Source: Xylaria sp. FL1777 (taxonomy: Eukaryota; Ascomycota; Sordariomycetes; Xylariales; Xylariaceae). From it: a DNA stretch of 64,000 bases. A program made the translations under genes and the position numbers. Shown here piece after piece: positions 13,601-26,212 of this stretch; position 1 is the first letter of the stretch; every line of letters starts with the position of its first letter. Below the pieces are notes generated by a model. The model saw nothing but the letters and a program-made list of their open reading frames with translations. It was not told the DNA's origin and did not search any database. Location of the stretch: positions 124,001 to 188,000 of the forward strand of contig MU400519.1 of NCBI GenBank assembly GCA_022578965.1, given 5' to 3'.

Positions 13601-15872
13601 ACACCTAGTATCTATTTTGAAAACCACTGGTCAGCAATTTCGTGCGGTAAAATGTCTTACAAATCTCAGGGGTTTGTAGAACAAATAAGTAAAGAATAGC
13701 CAACACTAACCTGATCGCCGTCCGCAACCGCCGCCGACAACTTCTTCAGGAAGACAACACCCACACCTTCACCTCGGCAGTAGCCGTCTGCCTTAGCATC
13801 AAATGGTTTGCATTGACCAGTCGTGCTTAAGAATGAGGCACCTGCGAGGTTTTGGAACCACAAAGGGCTGGTCATGACATGAGTACCTCCAGCCAGCGCG
13901 GCCGTACACTCGCCACTTATGATTGCGCGGCAACTAAACACTCAGGGGTCAGTAGGATGTCTCTAGAACCGAGATTGGAACCTATTCCAGAATATAAATC
14001 CACTCATGGAGAGGATAACTTTCTCGGTGCTGTGCGAACAAGAAGCAATAGCGAAAAATGAGAACCACTTACGCTTGATGTACCGCCACTGCGGACGAGG
14101 AGCAAGCCGTGTCGATGGTTAGGCCTGGCCCAGTCCAGCCGAAGTAATGACTTACTTTTCCAGCCACGAAGCCCTGTAGATTTCCAGTTGCAGAAAATGC
14201 ATTCGGAGCATGACAGGCTATGTTATTCTCGTAGTCTGTGGCACATAGCCCGATGTAGCATCCCACGCGCCGATCTGGGTTGGGTGAACGGAAATATCCT
14301 GAATGTTCAACAGCCTGGTACGCGATCTGTAGGAGTAATCGTTGCTGAGGGTCCATAGTGGCGCTTTCTCTGGGGCTTTTCTTGAAGAATTTATGATCAA
14401 ACTTGTCGTGCCCATCAATGAAGTTGGCAAACCATTTTCGTTTCTTGTCAACATCGCGGAAAGCTGTCTTCTTGAAGGCGATGCGATCTTGGGGCACCTC
14501 TTGGTGCTGGGATTTGGCTGTGCAGAGCAAGTCCCAGAATTCTTCTAGGTTGTCTGCGCCGGCCACCTTACACGACATACCGACGACGGCAATATCGTTG
14601 TTCATAATTACTCGCTTATCTTTCGACGCAGGCCCGGTACAATCTTCGATCTCAGCTAGGTGAACTACCTGGTTACTAATAGCGCGCAAATGTGTAGGTG
14701 GCACGCATCGGCCAAAACCGAAGGAGACGAGGAGTGAGCCCTCCTCTATAAGAGACTGTCGGGCGGCAGCGAGCGTCTGATGCCACTCAGCTGTCTTGGT
14801 AAGGATAGAATCGAGGGCATGATGATGTAAACTCCCTTTTGTAAGCAACTTTCCCTGAGTATTTGAGCGCGTTGGGCTGACTGTTTCTGAAGCGTCGGGC
14901 AATTGAAATTCTGGGTTTAAGTCGCAGAACTCTAGAATAGGGGTCATCAAAGCTTGATGACATTCGGCATGGAAGCGTCCATAAAGTTCAAGCTCCGTAG
15001 AGATAAAACCAGCCTTTTTCAGGCGATGGTCAAGTGCTCTAATATTCGATGCCGTTGTCGTGACAGTGGCTAGATTCTCGTCATATTCGACAGATGCGTA
15101 TGTCTAGATTCGGTGAATCGTGTGAGACATTAGTTACTTGTCTAGAAGAATAGGTAAAAAGATCCCCTCTATAAAAGACACATGAGGGAAATTCTTTTCC
15201 TTCATAAAGATGGGGGTTTCGCCTTACATCTGGAAACTCCTTGATAATGCTCATCATTTCATCCTTAGTCTGCGTTGAGCTCCATCCTGCGCGAAGGGAT
15301 TTGGAGACATCAAGGTCCGAGAGAGCTTCCCGGGCATCGACTACCATGCCGACCAGCAAACCTAGCCTTATGGCAGCAGCACCATGCCGCTCCAAATCCG
15401 TCTTATTCGCTGAGGTAGCCACAGCGAACGCACTCAAGAGGCCCGTGCAGAACCCAACGGCCTCTCCGGGGCTCTTCCACGTCTCGTTGATGTTTACGCC
15501 AGCACGTCCAAGGAATTCGGTATATTGGGTGAGATGGAATATCACGACTAGCGGTATAAGCACCTTGTTGGGTAAGGGATACGGCGTTTCGAGAGGTCGT
15601 CCCAATCGAAAAGCTTCCGCCATATCTAGGACTTGTCTGCATCCTGAGTCATCTTGGAGGGTAGGTAGAGCAGTTGAGATGGTCGCCCATATTTGTGGTA
15701 ACTGGGCAACCAATTTGAGTATCCACACATTGTGCGTGTTGCCAACAACAGCTCTTCGCACTCGGGAAACTTGTTCGGCATTGCATGATAGCGATAGGGG
15801 ACCGAACACGAGAACGGGATGATGGGTCAAGGAAGAGAGTATAGGATCACTTGTTTCGGCCATGGTCAACAT
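7675..15872 (-). CDS. Non-reducing polyketide synthase, SAT-KS-AT-PT-ACP-MT-R (methylorcinaldehyde synthase type)
   Basis: Builds an aromatic tetraketide, C-methylates it and releases it reductively as an aldehyde. Model: exons 15872-15228, 15103-14073, 13933-13711 and 13611-7675, introns of 124, 139 and 99 bp, 2611 residues. SAT: GFCTG Cys about 142, GRFH His about 260. KS: DTACSSS Cys about 549, EAHGTG His about 684, VGHVE His about 723. AT: GHSFGE Ser about 1000. [15 protein letters not shown]is about 1330, SVDNAF Asp about 1510. A single ACP has GIDSL Ser about 1702. C-Me[10 protein letters not shown] about 2000. The C-terminal thioester reductase has TGGTGSLG about 2235 and YGDAK about 2405. 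No thioesterase is seen. The layout is that of fungal 3-methylorcinaldehyde synthases (TropA, AspkS1). The divergent FMO and the nearby dioxygenase support this reading. The start could also be 15863. The exact product is inferred, not shown. Confidence 0.95.
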
Positions 15873-16985
15873 GTAAAAGATTTAGATAGGAGCCTAGGTA
15901 GTATCAGTTGCTAGTAGAAGCGATATTCTTCTCTATGTATAAGGGAAATTGTGTGCAATGTTTGTTTAAGAAAAGCTAGACTGCCTCAAGGTATGAGGAT
16001 AGGGAAGGGTATCTCGGGAGAACGCCAGGGCTGGTTTTTGATTTGATCAAAACTTATACTGAGCAGCAAGCCCGTGATATAATAACTAGCAAAGCGTCTA
16101 GATTCTGTCTAAATTGCTTAGATATTTTCACGGGTGTAGATATGCGGAGCAGCATCCCCTTGCCCGCTCCACGTGGACGAACCGTAAATAGCCAATCGCC
16201 TTTGCCCGGGGATTTGGTATAGAGAGCTCTCCCGGTTATTCTCAGAGAGTTCGGAGTCTCTCAGCGCCATGGAAACTTGTGGTGTCGTAACCAGTCACTC
16301 GAGGGGTAAACGATTGTAAACAAAACCAAGCCCGGGTGTGTAAAACCATAGAGTCTTACACACATGTGCAAGTAAGTTGATGTAACGAGAGCTGAACCTG
16401 TGAAGCGCATAGCATCGAGTTTCCCCGAGCCGAACCGACAACCAGAGTATGTATCTAACACTACCCCGCGAGAAACTTCTATTATCGCAAATTCCATGTT
16501 CAAGTTATGAATGGGAAGCGGTCATTCCCATCTCATCCATAGCAAAACCTAGTAGATCCGAAATGGATCTGATCTCATGGTGGTACAGTCAGGGCGAGAG
16601 AGAATGATAGATGTCCCGAGCCCGTCGTAATGATTTCGGCACGGGTTATTTGCACGGGCCCAGAAAGCTGTATAGAATTCTCAATACACCAAATTCAAGC
16701 GACCTTGCGATAACCTGGTTTGTAGTGAATGGATATACCGAGATATTGCCCTTCCGAGCGAATTTACGTTTTCGCGTGGTGTGGGAACAAGGCTTATCTC
16801 TTTTAAAGCTGCTCAATGAACTATCTCGTGTCTTACTGGCTCCTAGTCAAGACTTGTTCTATCAAGAAACGTTTAGTAACTCATTGACACTCAACTAACC
16901 GTTTCAAAGTCTCCTTTCTCTATTTTTGCATTGCCTGTCTTCGGTGTATCAAGTTTACACGCAACGCTTCGTCGTACTCGTAATC
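15873..16985. promoter_or_regulatory. Shared divergent promoter of PKS and FAD monooxygenase
   Basis: The PKS and monooxygenase start codons face away from each other across 1.1 kb, so both can be controlled from one region. At 16250-16260 it carries TTCGGAGTCTC inside the near-palindrome GAGAGTTCGGAGTCTCTC. This is a variant of TTCGGAGAATC found upstream of other cluster genes. No gene is seen; small open frames here lack support. Confidence 0.6.
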
Positions 16986-18450
16986 ATGAGTTCTGCTACA
17001 AGCTCAAGTTCACCAGGCGGAGAGCCGGAGATTATCATTGTAGGAGGCGGTATAGTTGGACTCGTGCTCACTATCGGATTGCTTCGTATCGGAGTTAAAG
17101 TCAAGGTCTATGAGCAAGCCCAGAGCTTTCGCGAAATTGGTGCCGGCATCGCCTTTACGGCTAATGTGATCCGATGCATGAACTTGATCGATCCATCAAT
17201 CCCTGTCGCACTGCGATCAAGTGGATCTGTTGCGACATCTAATGGTGGCGCCGAGGACCCGGATGATTACCTACGCTGGATTGACGGGTACGAAAGACAC
17301 CGTGAGGACCCTCGCAAGCAGCGGTTGTTCTATAAGCTGAGTGCTGGTCCTCGGGGCTTTGAGGGCTGCCGACGTGACCAGTTCCTCGAGTCCCTCGTCA
17401 AGTGCATACCCCCCAACGTGGTCGAGCTGAAGAAGCGCCTCGAAACGATCGAGGACAGAGGAGAAGATCAGAAGCTCTTGCTCACGTTCCGGGATGGCAC
17501 TACTGCCGAAGCAGATGTCGGTATGTTACAGTACATCATGTCTTAAATTGCATACCCCTCGTCGCGGATGACGTGCTGACGTTAAAGTTATAGTAATCGG
17601 CTGCGATGGCGTCAAGTCACGCGTAAGGCAGATTCTCCTGGGAGAAGATCACCCAGCCTCGCGTCCCAGCTATTCACACTGCGTTGCGTATCGGACCCTG
17701 ATCCCCATGGCTCAAGCCATTGAGGCTCTGGGCGAGTACAAGGCTACAAACCAGCACAATCACGTTGGGCCGAACGCGAATCTGCTGCACTACCCGGTGG
17801 CTAACAACACCATGATCAATGCGGTGGCCTTCGTCAGAGATCCCAACAAGTGGCCGGACGACTCACAGACGGTGGCAGTGGGCACGCGGGACGATGTCAA
17901 AGCGGCGTTTGAGGGTTGGTGCGCGCCGGTGCGTGAGCTCATCGAGCGCTTCCCCGACACGATGAGCAAGTGGGCCATCTTCGACCTCTGGGAGTTCCCA
18001 GTCCCGCAATATAACAATGATCGACTATGCCTGGCTGGCGACGCTGCACATGCCACAAGCCCCCACCACGGAGCGGGCGCGGGCCAGGGCATTGAGGATG
18101 CACTATGCCTCACAACGCTAATGCAGGAGGTGGTGACTGAAATTCGCGAGCATCCGGAGGCCAAAGCGAAGGCGCTCGCAGCGGCTTTCCGGACGTACGA
18201 CGCGGTACGGCGTACGCGCAGCCAATGGCTAGTCAACAGTAGCCGGCGTGTGTGCGACCTACACCAGCAGATGGAGTGGGGTGATGATGCCAAGATCACC
18301 AAGGCCGAGACGGTCTTCGAGGAGATGAAAGACCGCACCTTCAAGATCTGGCACTTCGACTATGAGGCCATGCTGGGAGAGACGTTGCAAGGATACAAGC
18401 AGCGCAGGGGGTGGGCAAACGGGATCGCCAAGACGACAGCCATCTACTAG
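16986..18450 (+). CDS. FAD-dependent monooxygenase, TropB/AzaH type (hydroxylative dearomatisation)
   Basis: A group A flavin monooxygenase expected to hydroxylate and dearomatise the PKS aldehyde. Model: exons 16986-17520 and 17594-18450, 73-bp intron (GTCG|GTATGT to TATAG|TAATC), 463 residues, close to TropB (about 447). The N-terminal FAD motif is VGGGIVG (about 19-25), followed by [12 protein letters not shown]. The second motif is [10 protein letters not shown] (about 180-189), and the FAD pyrophosphate motif is [18 protein letters not shown] (from about 327). Arg212 (YRTL) and Tyr245 (HYPVAN) align with the TropB Arg206 and Tyr239 that bind and activate the phenolate; both spacings are offset by six. 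The C-terminal [10 protein letters not shown] and [11 protein letters not shown] are typical of this clade. ATG 16986 was preferred to an in-frame upstream one because it puts the FAD motif at the usual distance. Confidence 0.93.
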
Positions 18451-19859
18451 TGTCCGTAGCATAGACCGTGGGGCTGTACTGCTAGCTGGAATAGTTGACG
18501 GTTTGACTGCTTGACCGGTCTCCGAGGGCAAGACGGTCAACAAGCGCCTGGCCTAGAACGCTGGTGGAGATCTAGCAAGCTCTCTATGTCGTAGGTGTGG
18601 GATCGCACGATGTGTGTACGATGGGATCTCGCAAGTGGTCGGTCTAGACTATGCGGTAGACTCGGGTTCTTCAGCCACCTGTTTGCAGGATAGATGCCGT
18701 AGACGCGTGAGATCCCAATCGGACCACGAAGCAAAGCTAGTTGTCTGGGCAAACACTTCCTCGAATGAGAGATGAGAGCTGAAAATTAGCCCCCGTGGTA
18801 TGGCCAGGCAAAGTGAATAGGTGTGGGCTGCGGGGTAAGACTTTTGTGGCTTATACATAGTCCAGTACTGGTAAAACGTACCTTGTCAGGTATTATGGAG
18901 ACGCTAAAACGCGACCCGCTAGCGAAAGAAGTATTTTATTTCGAGATACTTGCACCAAAAACCCCCTGCCCTTCCCCCGGCGGCGAAGCGGGACCCGGAG
19001 CCACAAAAGCCCATAATACTTGACTAGGCACGTTTTATACCGCTGTATCAGTGTACATACCTTCCGTGTACTACTGGGGTAGGAATTGGCCCAACTAGGT
19101 ACTTAACAAGTACTTACTACCTACTGCGGGCTACATAGTATTTTGCATTGCATATGTATGTACCTACGGTCCTCCCCTCTTGTACTGTGTAGGTATTTCT
19201 GCCATGGGTAGGAGATGTAGGGCTATTTATGCCGAGTAACCCTCCACGCTGCTGTTCCTGTAATGGACTGGATGTATCGCACGTGGAAGACACGCGACCT
19301 TAAAGTTGAAATGACCTCCCCGCACATGCATATGTACTACGTACTTTATTCTTATTTGGTGGGCCAGTGGATGTACATAGTGTACTCCATGTACCTACCT
19401 CGATTTAGTGTTCTTGGAGATACCTAGGTACCTATGTCTAGGTAACCAACATTGTAGCTTGGTTTCATATTGGTAATTGGCTCAATAGGTAGTAATATTA
19501 CACGGGTCAAACTTGGTCCTATTTTTTAATTCGTAACAAAAATCTCGTCTCAGCAGGACGTAATCATAATACCACCAACAACACGTAGAAAAAGAGGAAG
19601 AAAAAAGGATAAACCGTGTAGGTAGACTACCTAACTAGGGGTACCCAATCTTAACCGAGAACTTACACTAGATAGAGAAAATACTTGGAAATTCCTAGTG
19701 CAAGGTACCTTGTCTCTGTTTTCTTAATTGTCATACTATTTTCAATTGTTTTTGTTACTATTCGCTATAGTAGGTTGCTTATTCGTTATATTTATTCTCT
19801 TTTGCTTTCTCTTTCTTCACGTCCCAGGCCCCCAGGGAGTCATGTGGTGCAAATCTGTA
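18451..19859. other. Intergenic region between convergent monooxygenase and regulator genes
   Basis: The 3' flanks of two genes face each other here. No coding or RNA gene is seen. TACC/GGTA palindromes are dense at about 19090-19500 (for example GATACCTAGGTACCTATG). The minus-strand end near 19860 is the stop of the regulator. Confidence 0.55.
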
Positions 19860-21956
19860 TCAACACGCCTTAAAGTTGTAAAAGCCCCGACCAAGATTAT
19901 TGAAATGTTTTATATCATTCATTAGTTCTCTAATGAGTGGCAAACGCTTTTCCACCGCCTCGTCCAGCCCGTCGTGCGAATTGAGCATCTCCGAGCATAG
20001 TGATAACGGAATCGGCATAAGTGGATGGATCTGTGAATAAAGGATAGTGTGGAGTCAGTTCTCAGCCCGGGTAAAAATAGAATATCTTAATCGAGTTCAC
20101 CCACCTTAAACCAGTTCACCTGAGACAGTTTCTTGGTTATGCATACAGCCTCCTGTGCGGCCAGCGAGGAGCGTCTCACGTATTCCGCCACGACAAAGCC
20201 GCTGTCATCTGCCGCCTGGACAGCACGCTCAGCAATGACCGTGGCCTGCGAGAAGAGGACTATTGCGCGCCACATGAGGCGGACGAACATCAGCGCTGGG
20301 TCGGCTTCCTGCATGGCCGGGGGGTACTTGAGGGAAAACGCAGCCATTCTGGGCATCATAACCGAGTTGATCAGCTGATGGCGCCCCCAAAAGTCCCGCG
20401 GCGGGTTCGGCTGCGTGGCCGCGAGATGTTGGTGCGACAGAGCGCGGCCGGCCATGGTAGCAACGACGATGCACTCAGTAAAGGCTGACGTCTGGCTCGC
20501 GTCACTCGAGGCGATGGCGTCGGCGAGACAACCCGTCAGCACGTAGCCGTCGTTTTGAAACGCGGCTTCGGGTGCAGGAAGCCGGATGATATTCTGGACG
20601 TAGACGACAACCGGTTTAGGTTAGCAATCTAAACCCTGGATGTACGGGAGCAAAGGAGGGGATGGCTTGGTTATCGTTGTTATTACCTGTTCACTGAAGG
20701 TTGGGGGTGAACCGCTTCGGAGGCTCACGAAGCGATCGAGGCAGTACGCCATCCAAAAAGTTCGACGCTTTTGTTCCGTCTCAATCCACTGCGCAGGTGC
20801 ACAGTTCGAGCCCAAGTCGTCCGTATAGCGCGCCCAATCCAGCTGAATAAGTCGAAAGGCGCGTCCAGCGCTGATCCATCCGCGGCGAAAGTCAATGAAC
20901 ATGAGCTCGTGGATGGCAAGTAGAAGCCACGCTTGCACGTACTCAATTTCGGTGGCTGCTGGGTTCGACAGGCATTCCTCTGGATCCCTAATTAGCCTCC
21001 GCGCCTCGTAGTAGAGCAACTCTCCCATGCCCTGATAATGTGCCGATGCCGCGGCCGCGGCCGTCCACAAAGTATATTGTAACCCCAGTTGTTGCCTCGT
21101 CTTGGTCGTCTGTCGAGCCCACGACGAATAACGCCCCTGGTGTACTATCGGCATGCAAGCGTCAACCCGATCAAAATATAGTTGATCTCTACCGTTGGTC
21201 AGCATCACACCATGTTTTGATATATCGACCCATAAGATGGGATTAAAGAAGCTCTTACTCCCGCGCCGGTGGTCTAGTCTCGCAGCTTCTGTAATCAGAG
21301 TGGATTGATGAACTTACAAATCCGCCTGCATTAAGGTAGACACGTTGGTCGTACAGAACCCATTAGGATCCTCAAAAGCTGCTAAACTGTTGCAAGCTTC
21401 CAGGGAAACCGCGTCATCGAGAGTCCGCGTTGATGGGGCTGACACGGCACTATCCGATCCCGTTGTAGTACTTCCGGTTGAAGAGCCGTATGGCGGGGGA
21501 ATAGTAAGACAAACATCGTGCAATAGGCTCTCCGTATCAGCAGTAGAAAAGTCCCACTGCGAGCCTAGGTGCTCCATCTCGGCCGTGAAGATGTCGTCCG
21601 TCCAGCTCTCCGTACAGGCAGGGTCAAGGCTGTCCCCATCTCCTTGCTGTTGGCTCACGACACCCTCAAGCGCGGCTGTCGTTCAAGAATTCATTAGTCG
21701 ACATATACGTATCAGGCACTGAAAGACAGGGTAGGAGGTACGTGCCGATGCGTGCTTGCATGGCTTTCAAGTAGCCGCGTTTCGGTCCTCGAGGTGCCCG
21801 GGTTGTCGTGGTGAAGCAGGCCACGCCGGCTGCTGCGCATACACCGCACTGTGGATGCTGTCGATCACAACGCAGCTTTCTACGCCGACATTCTTCGCAA
21901 GCGCCACCGGGTCTCTGCCGCGTTTGTGTACCGGGCGCCTCGACCTGCTGCGACAT
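19860..21956 (-). CDS. Zn2Cys6 fungal-specific transcription factor, probable cluster regulator
   Basis: Binuclear zinc cluster DNA-binding protein with a middle homology region, located inside the cluster and therefore its likely activator. Model: exons 21956-21746, 21675-21318, 21188-20687, 20593-20105 and 20030-19860, 576 residues. Cys motif: [18 protein letters not shown] then [11 protein letters not shown] (CX2CX6CX6CX2CX6C), followed by a basic [15 protein letters not shown] linker. The central part has [34 protein letters not shown] and PPTFSEQ, all typical of PF04082 regulators. Intron 1 looks like a GC-AG intron (ATCG|GCACGT to GACAG|CCGCG): only this junction restores [13 protein letters not shown]. 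The last intron and the C-terminal 56 residues are the least sure parts. An upstream in-frame ATG exists at 22049. Confidence 0.85.
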
Positions 21957-24900
21957 GGTCGTATGCCCCGTGCTGACCAAGGCTTTATAAGCTGCACTGG
22001 ACAGGGCATCATGGAGAGAGGGGAGGGGAAGGGGAAGGAGTCCACTCACTCGGGGCCGCTTCGACGTTACGGTGTGATGAGGACGATGTTGATATTGGGG
22101 TGCAGCGGACTGGTCTCGTCGAACTCACCCGTGACGTGGATAACTAATCAATTATATAACATTGATAAGCCCTTGGCAGCCAAGTATCTCTATAGTCACG
22201 AGCACCAACAAGCCAACAGCCTCCACAAAGCTGAAATCTTGACAGACTCCTTGGCGACAAACCTGCGGCATTGAACTACCTAAGTATGTAATAACCGGAG
22301 CTAAAGACCATAAGCACGATCGGTATGTCCCGCAGCCGTCTTATCGGAACAGTGAAATAGAAGTAGACCGTAGCAGCGCCTTACCTGTCGAGCAGAGGCT
22401 TTTGCTCGAGATATATTCTGTGTATATACACCGTATACGTTAGCGTAGGATCATGCACTATGTGCAGGATCATACCCAAGGAAGATGCCACAGATACCCG
22501 GTTGACCATAATTCGTATATTGTAGGTAAGCATGCAAAGATGTAAGATATGTGTCAGGGATATTCAGTAATGATGGCCATGACCGATGAGCAAAGAGGGT
22601 ATAAGTAGCTCGATCCCCGAGTTGAATCCTATCTAGTTAGGGGATATTATTTCTAGTCATTACTTGCGCCGCTTCCATGACTACAGCTAAGATCGTGGCC
22701 CTAGAGCGTCGTTCAAAAAGAGACATTGGGAATAGCCTCTCAGTTGGAGGATGGTCAGCTACATTCCATTTTGAGCAGCGATTTTCGGACCACTCCACCG
22801 AGGTACCCCTTCACGTTGGTAGTCCTGTGACGCGTATCTATTTTGTTAGACGACAGTGCTTAGTAGGTAACACGATCACTTGCATCTGCGCAGATGAGAG
22901 GATCCGGTGTGTGGGGGCGGGCGGGCGTCAAAGACCCGAGGGACGAGGAACCTCTAGAACGAAGTCTCGATGGTGAGTCTCGAGTCTCGGTGACCGAGCG
23001 ACTAACACTCCCATCCCCGGCTCTCAGCCCCGTGCGGAGGTCATCCGATTCAGAGACAAAGACAAGGCCTTGGCAACGACCGTACGATGCGTATCTGCGA
23101 GACCCAGGGCCTAGGCCTCACTTTGCGGCAGGCATTTGGATTGGTTGAGCGGCAAGAAGATGCGTAGGACACAAGATTACTAAAATAGTGTACCGCCAAG
23201 ACGACGGGGTAGCGAAGCATACACACATCTCCTAACATTTACACACGGCTGAAGAGCAGTCCACTCGTCGCATGCCAATGGTTAAGTTGTAATACTAAGT
23301 AAGTCCTCCAACATGTTAGGGCTATTAGTGGTAGTGGTGGTGATACAAGGCAGGCGTAGGTACTGCGTACTTAAGTGGGAGATAAAGTAGCGTACCGGTA
23401 GCCGAAAAACCCCTGACCCATGATCTTTATCCCTTGTCAGCCCCCGGCAAAGGCTGGAACCTTATCCCCTATATATGCGGGAAAACTTACCGCCTGTATC
23501 CACGATACCTAGTGCGGACGTAAGTACATGTAGTAAATTGAAACATGCAACCAATGCAAGCGCTTGGATTAGTAGATGTAAGTCATCCAACCCGCCTCAA
23601 ATACCTACCTCCCTATGTAAACTATATATAGGTACTTAAGTAGGTAGGACAACTAGCTGTCATCCTGCCTCAGTCCCCATACGGAAAAGATATTCACAGC
23701 TCAGTCAGGTAAACCTACTATCATGATAATTGTGGTAATCGTCTGCGTATGATTACAAGCAAATAAGCGCTACCTCCTTCGGTCGCATGAGATTCTTACA
23801 GAGTGGTCAAATTAGGTAGTAGCATGATACTGGCGTGGTAGAGGTACCTATGATGCGCCTACTAGCTAATTAGCACCTGGATCTTAAGGTACCTACCAGG
23901 TAGGTATCTATTAAACTACCTACCTACTTCGTACCTTAGGTACATGGCAGTGTACGTGATCTAGGTACTTTGTGATCCTACATCCCCATCCCCCCACACT
24001 TTATTGGGGTCCCCAGTAATCCAAGTACCGCTCCAGCTTATCAGGATAAGGTTGGCGCAACGCCGCACACTCAATCGGCAAGCAAGTACCGTAGCAGACC
24101 GGGGGTTTTTTTGGGTTTGGTTTCTAGCATCGGGGAATCCCGATATAGCATAACTTGATTATTAACGAAATTTGGAATTCAAACAATTCCTCCCTATATA
24201 GAACATGTAACTATAAAAAAAAGGAAGTATAAAGAAAAGCCATTAGTTCTCATAAGTGCATGTTATACTTAGCTAGACATTTTACACTTAATAGCTTTGA
24301 TTGTATGCTAGGAACATTCTTATGGCTAAGAAAGTAAGTTAAAATAGAAGTATATGCGGTTTCGTGTTGGTATGATTTACACGAGGTATGAAGATTGGTG
24401 TCATTTACAATTCAACCAGTTCTGTGACGGACGTGGAGTGTGCACGGGCAATACGCTTTGCAGCTATGACAGTAGTTACCTGCCCACTACCTCTTACATA
24501 ATTAACAGCGTAGATATAAACTTAGGAACCCAAGGTATTTCCAATTGACCCCTGCCCCCGCATAAGAGGCAAGCGCCTAGTTAATGCAGCGCGGCTCGGA
24601 ATATCAACCTCTTATGGAGACAAATTGTCTACCTTTTCAAGCACATACCCCCATGGCTATCATCAAATCACTAAACCCGAACCGCTCGGATTCTTGGATC
24701 CTCGGGTTCGGAGAATCACTCACAACATGCTCCCGCCCGACGACCGTTATATCTCACCGGCACCACCCCGGCAGCACAGGAGCATTCCCGCCGGCCGCAG
24801 GTGGGTGTCTTTATGAGTAGATGATGGAGGGATGTGCCCGATGGGGGACCGGCTACAAGATCTACCATCATAATGTGGTTCAAATGCTCTAGAACAGTCC

Positions 24901-25064
24901 GCAGTCGCCCTCGTTTGGCAAGCATTCTTGTACCATTGTCGCCTGCGTCTACTTCACGTAGTGTCGGGAGCCATCTTCAACAAGGCCTGTGCCTTTCTGC
25001 CCTTTCTCGCCCTTCTTCCCAGACACCCCGGCCGTGCTTACACTCACAATCACGCACCATCACC
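21957..25064. other. Long intergenic region upstream of regulator and reductase
   Basis: About 3.1 kb with no supportable gene. It holds the divergent upstream regions of the Zn2Cys6 gene and of the reductase. TACC/GGTA palindromes are frequent at about 23340-23960. Open frames of 60-99 codons lack motifs. A polypyrimidine stretch precedes the reductase start. Confidence 0.5.
24677..24717. promoter_or_regulatory. Candidate operator upstream of the reductase
   Basis: A 7-bp inverted repeat (CCGAACC at 24677 and GGTTCGG at 24705) overlaps TTCGGAGAATC at 24707-24717. The same 11-mer occurs in reverse at 31603-31613 in the shared dioxygenase/YCII promoter, and a variant lies between PKS and monooxygenase. 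CGG half-sites are what Zn2Cys6 proteins bind. Function is inferred. Confidence 0.4.
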
Positions 25065-26212
25065 ATGGCCTTGGGCAACAACACGGCTGCATTCCTCACC
25101 GAGGTCAAGGCCCATCCGTTTGTGATAGGGCCTGCTCCCGTTTGGACTCCAGGTGCCGGGGAGATACTGGTGAAGAACGAGGCCGTCGCCATCAACCCCG
25201 TCGACGGAAACCTCCAGTACATGGCTATCTATCCACTCAACTATCCGACGGTCCTGGGTCAGGATGTTGCCGGCGCGGTTGTCGCGGTTGGCCCTGGCGT
25301 GACTCGCTTTCAGGTCGGCGATCGCGTTGTTGGACATGCTACTAGCATGGTCAGCGGACGGCAGCAGGACGGAGGTTTCCAGCTGCACACCATTCTGCAG
25401 ACTAATATGGCTAGCCCTATTCCGGCCACCATGTCGTACGAAACGGCCGTGGTCCTGCCCCTAGGCCTCTCGACCGCCGCGGCCGGATTATTCCAGAAGG
25501 GCCTGCTGAACTTGCAGCGTCCCCTCGAGCCAGCTCGACAGCCCACTGGTGAGACATTACTTGTCTGGGGCGGTGCCTCCAGTGTTGGCAGCAACGCCAG
25601 TAAGCACGCTGTATACGCCGCATGATTCCTTCCTACGCTGACCTTGACTCGTTGCACAACAGTCCAGTTAGCCATTGCCGCTGGTTACGAGGTCATCACG
25701 ACGGCTTCATCTCACAACTTCGAGTATGTGAAGAAGCTTGGCGCGTCTCAAGTGTTCGACTATAGCAGCCCAACGGTGCGCGAGGACCTGTTGACCGCCC
25801 TCGAGTTGAAGACTCTGGCAGGTGTTATGGATTGCATCGGGGCTCCAGCCTGGGCTATCTGCGTTGATGTGGCTTTGGTGCGTCCTTTTCTTGGCGTCAT
25901 ACCGTAGCGCCTCACCGGCTAATTGTTCATAATCAGAAAGCACGAGGTAACAAGTTTGTCGTGACAACTAAGCGTGGGTTCCCCGATCCTCCAGAGGGTG
26001 TAATTTTGCAGGCTGTTTTCGGATTGACTATCAAGGATGATGAGATCAGCAACGCCATCTACGAGGACTTTCTACCTAAGGCACTAGAAACGGGTTCGTA
26101 CAAACCCGCCCCGGGGCCACTTGTAGCTGGTCAGGGACTTGAGAGTGTCCAAGCAGCCGTGGATCTTCAACGGGGCGGCGTGTCGGCGAGAAAGATTGTG
26201 GTCAAGTTGTAA
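25065..26212 (+). CDS. Zinc-independent MDR-family reductase (enoyl reductase/CipB-like)
   Basis: NAD(P)H-dependent oxidoreductase of the medium-chain dehydrogenase/reductase superfamily. Model: exons 25065-25599, 25663-25877 and 25937-26212, introns of 63 and 59 bp, 341 residues. The GroES-like half has INPVDGNLQ and YPTVLGQDVAGAVVAVGPGV; the nucleotide-binding half has VWGGASSVGSNA (about 167-178) and ends with RGGVSARKIVVKL. The cysteine ligands for catalytic zinc found in alcohol dehydrogenases are absent, so it fits the quinone-oxidoreductase/trans-enoyl-reductase branch. The ATG in CACCATGG at 25065 was chosen; an in-frame ATG lies upstream at 24834. It may reduce a double bond or quinone intermediate of the pathway. 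This role is inferred from position only. Confidence 0.87.

Noticed and set aside
13154..13608. Plus-strand open frames opposite the PKS (also at 10304-10765 and 10822-11325)
   Set aside because: They are mirror images of the KS, ACP and PT coding sequence; no motif, start context or splice partner supports them.
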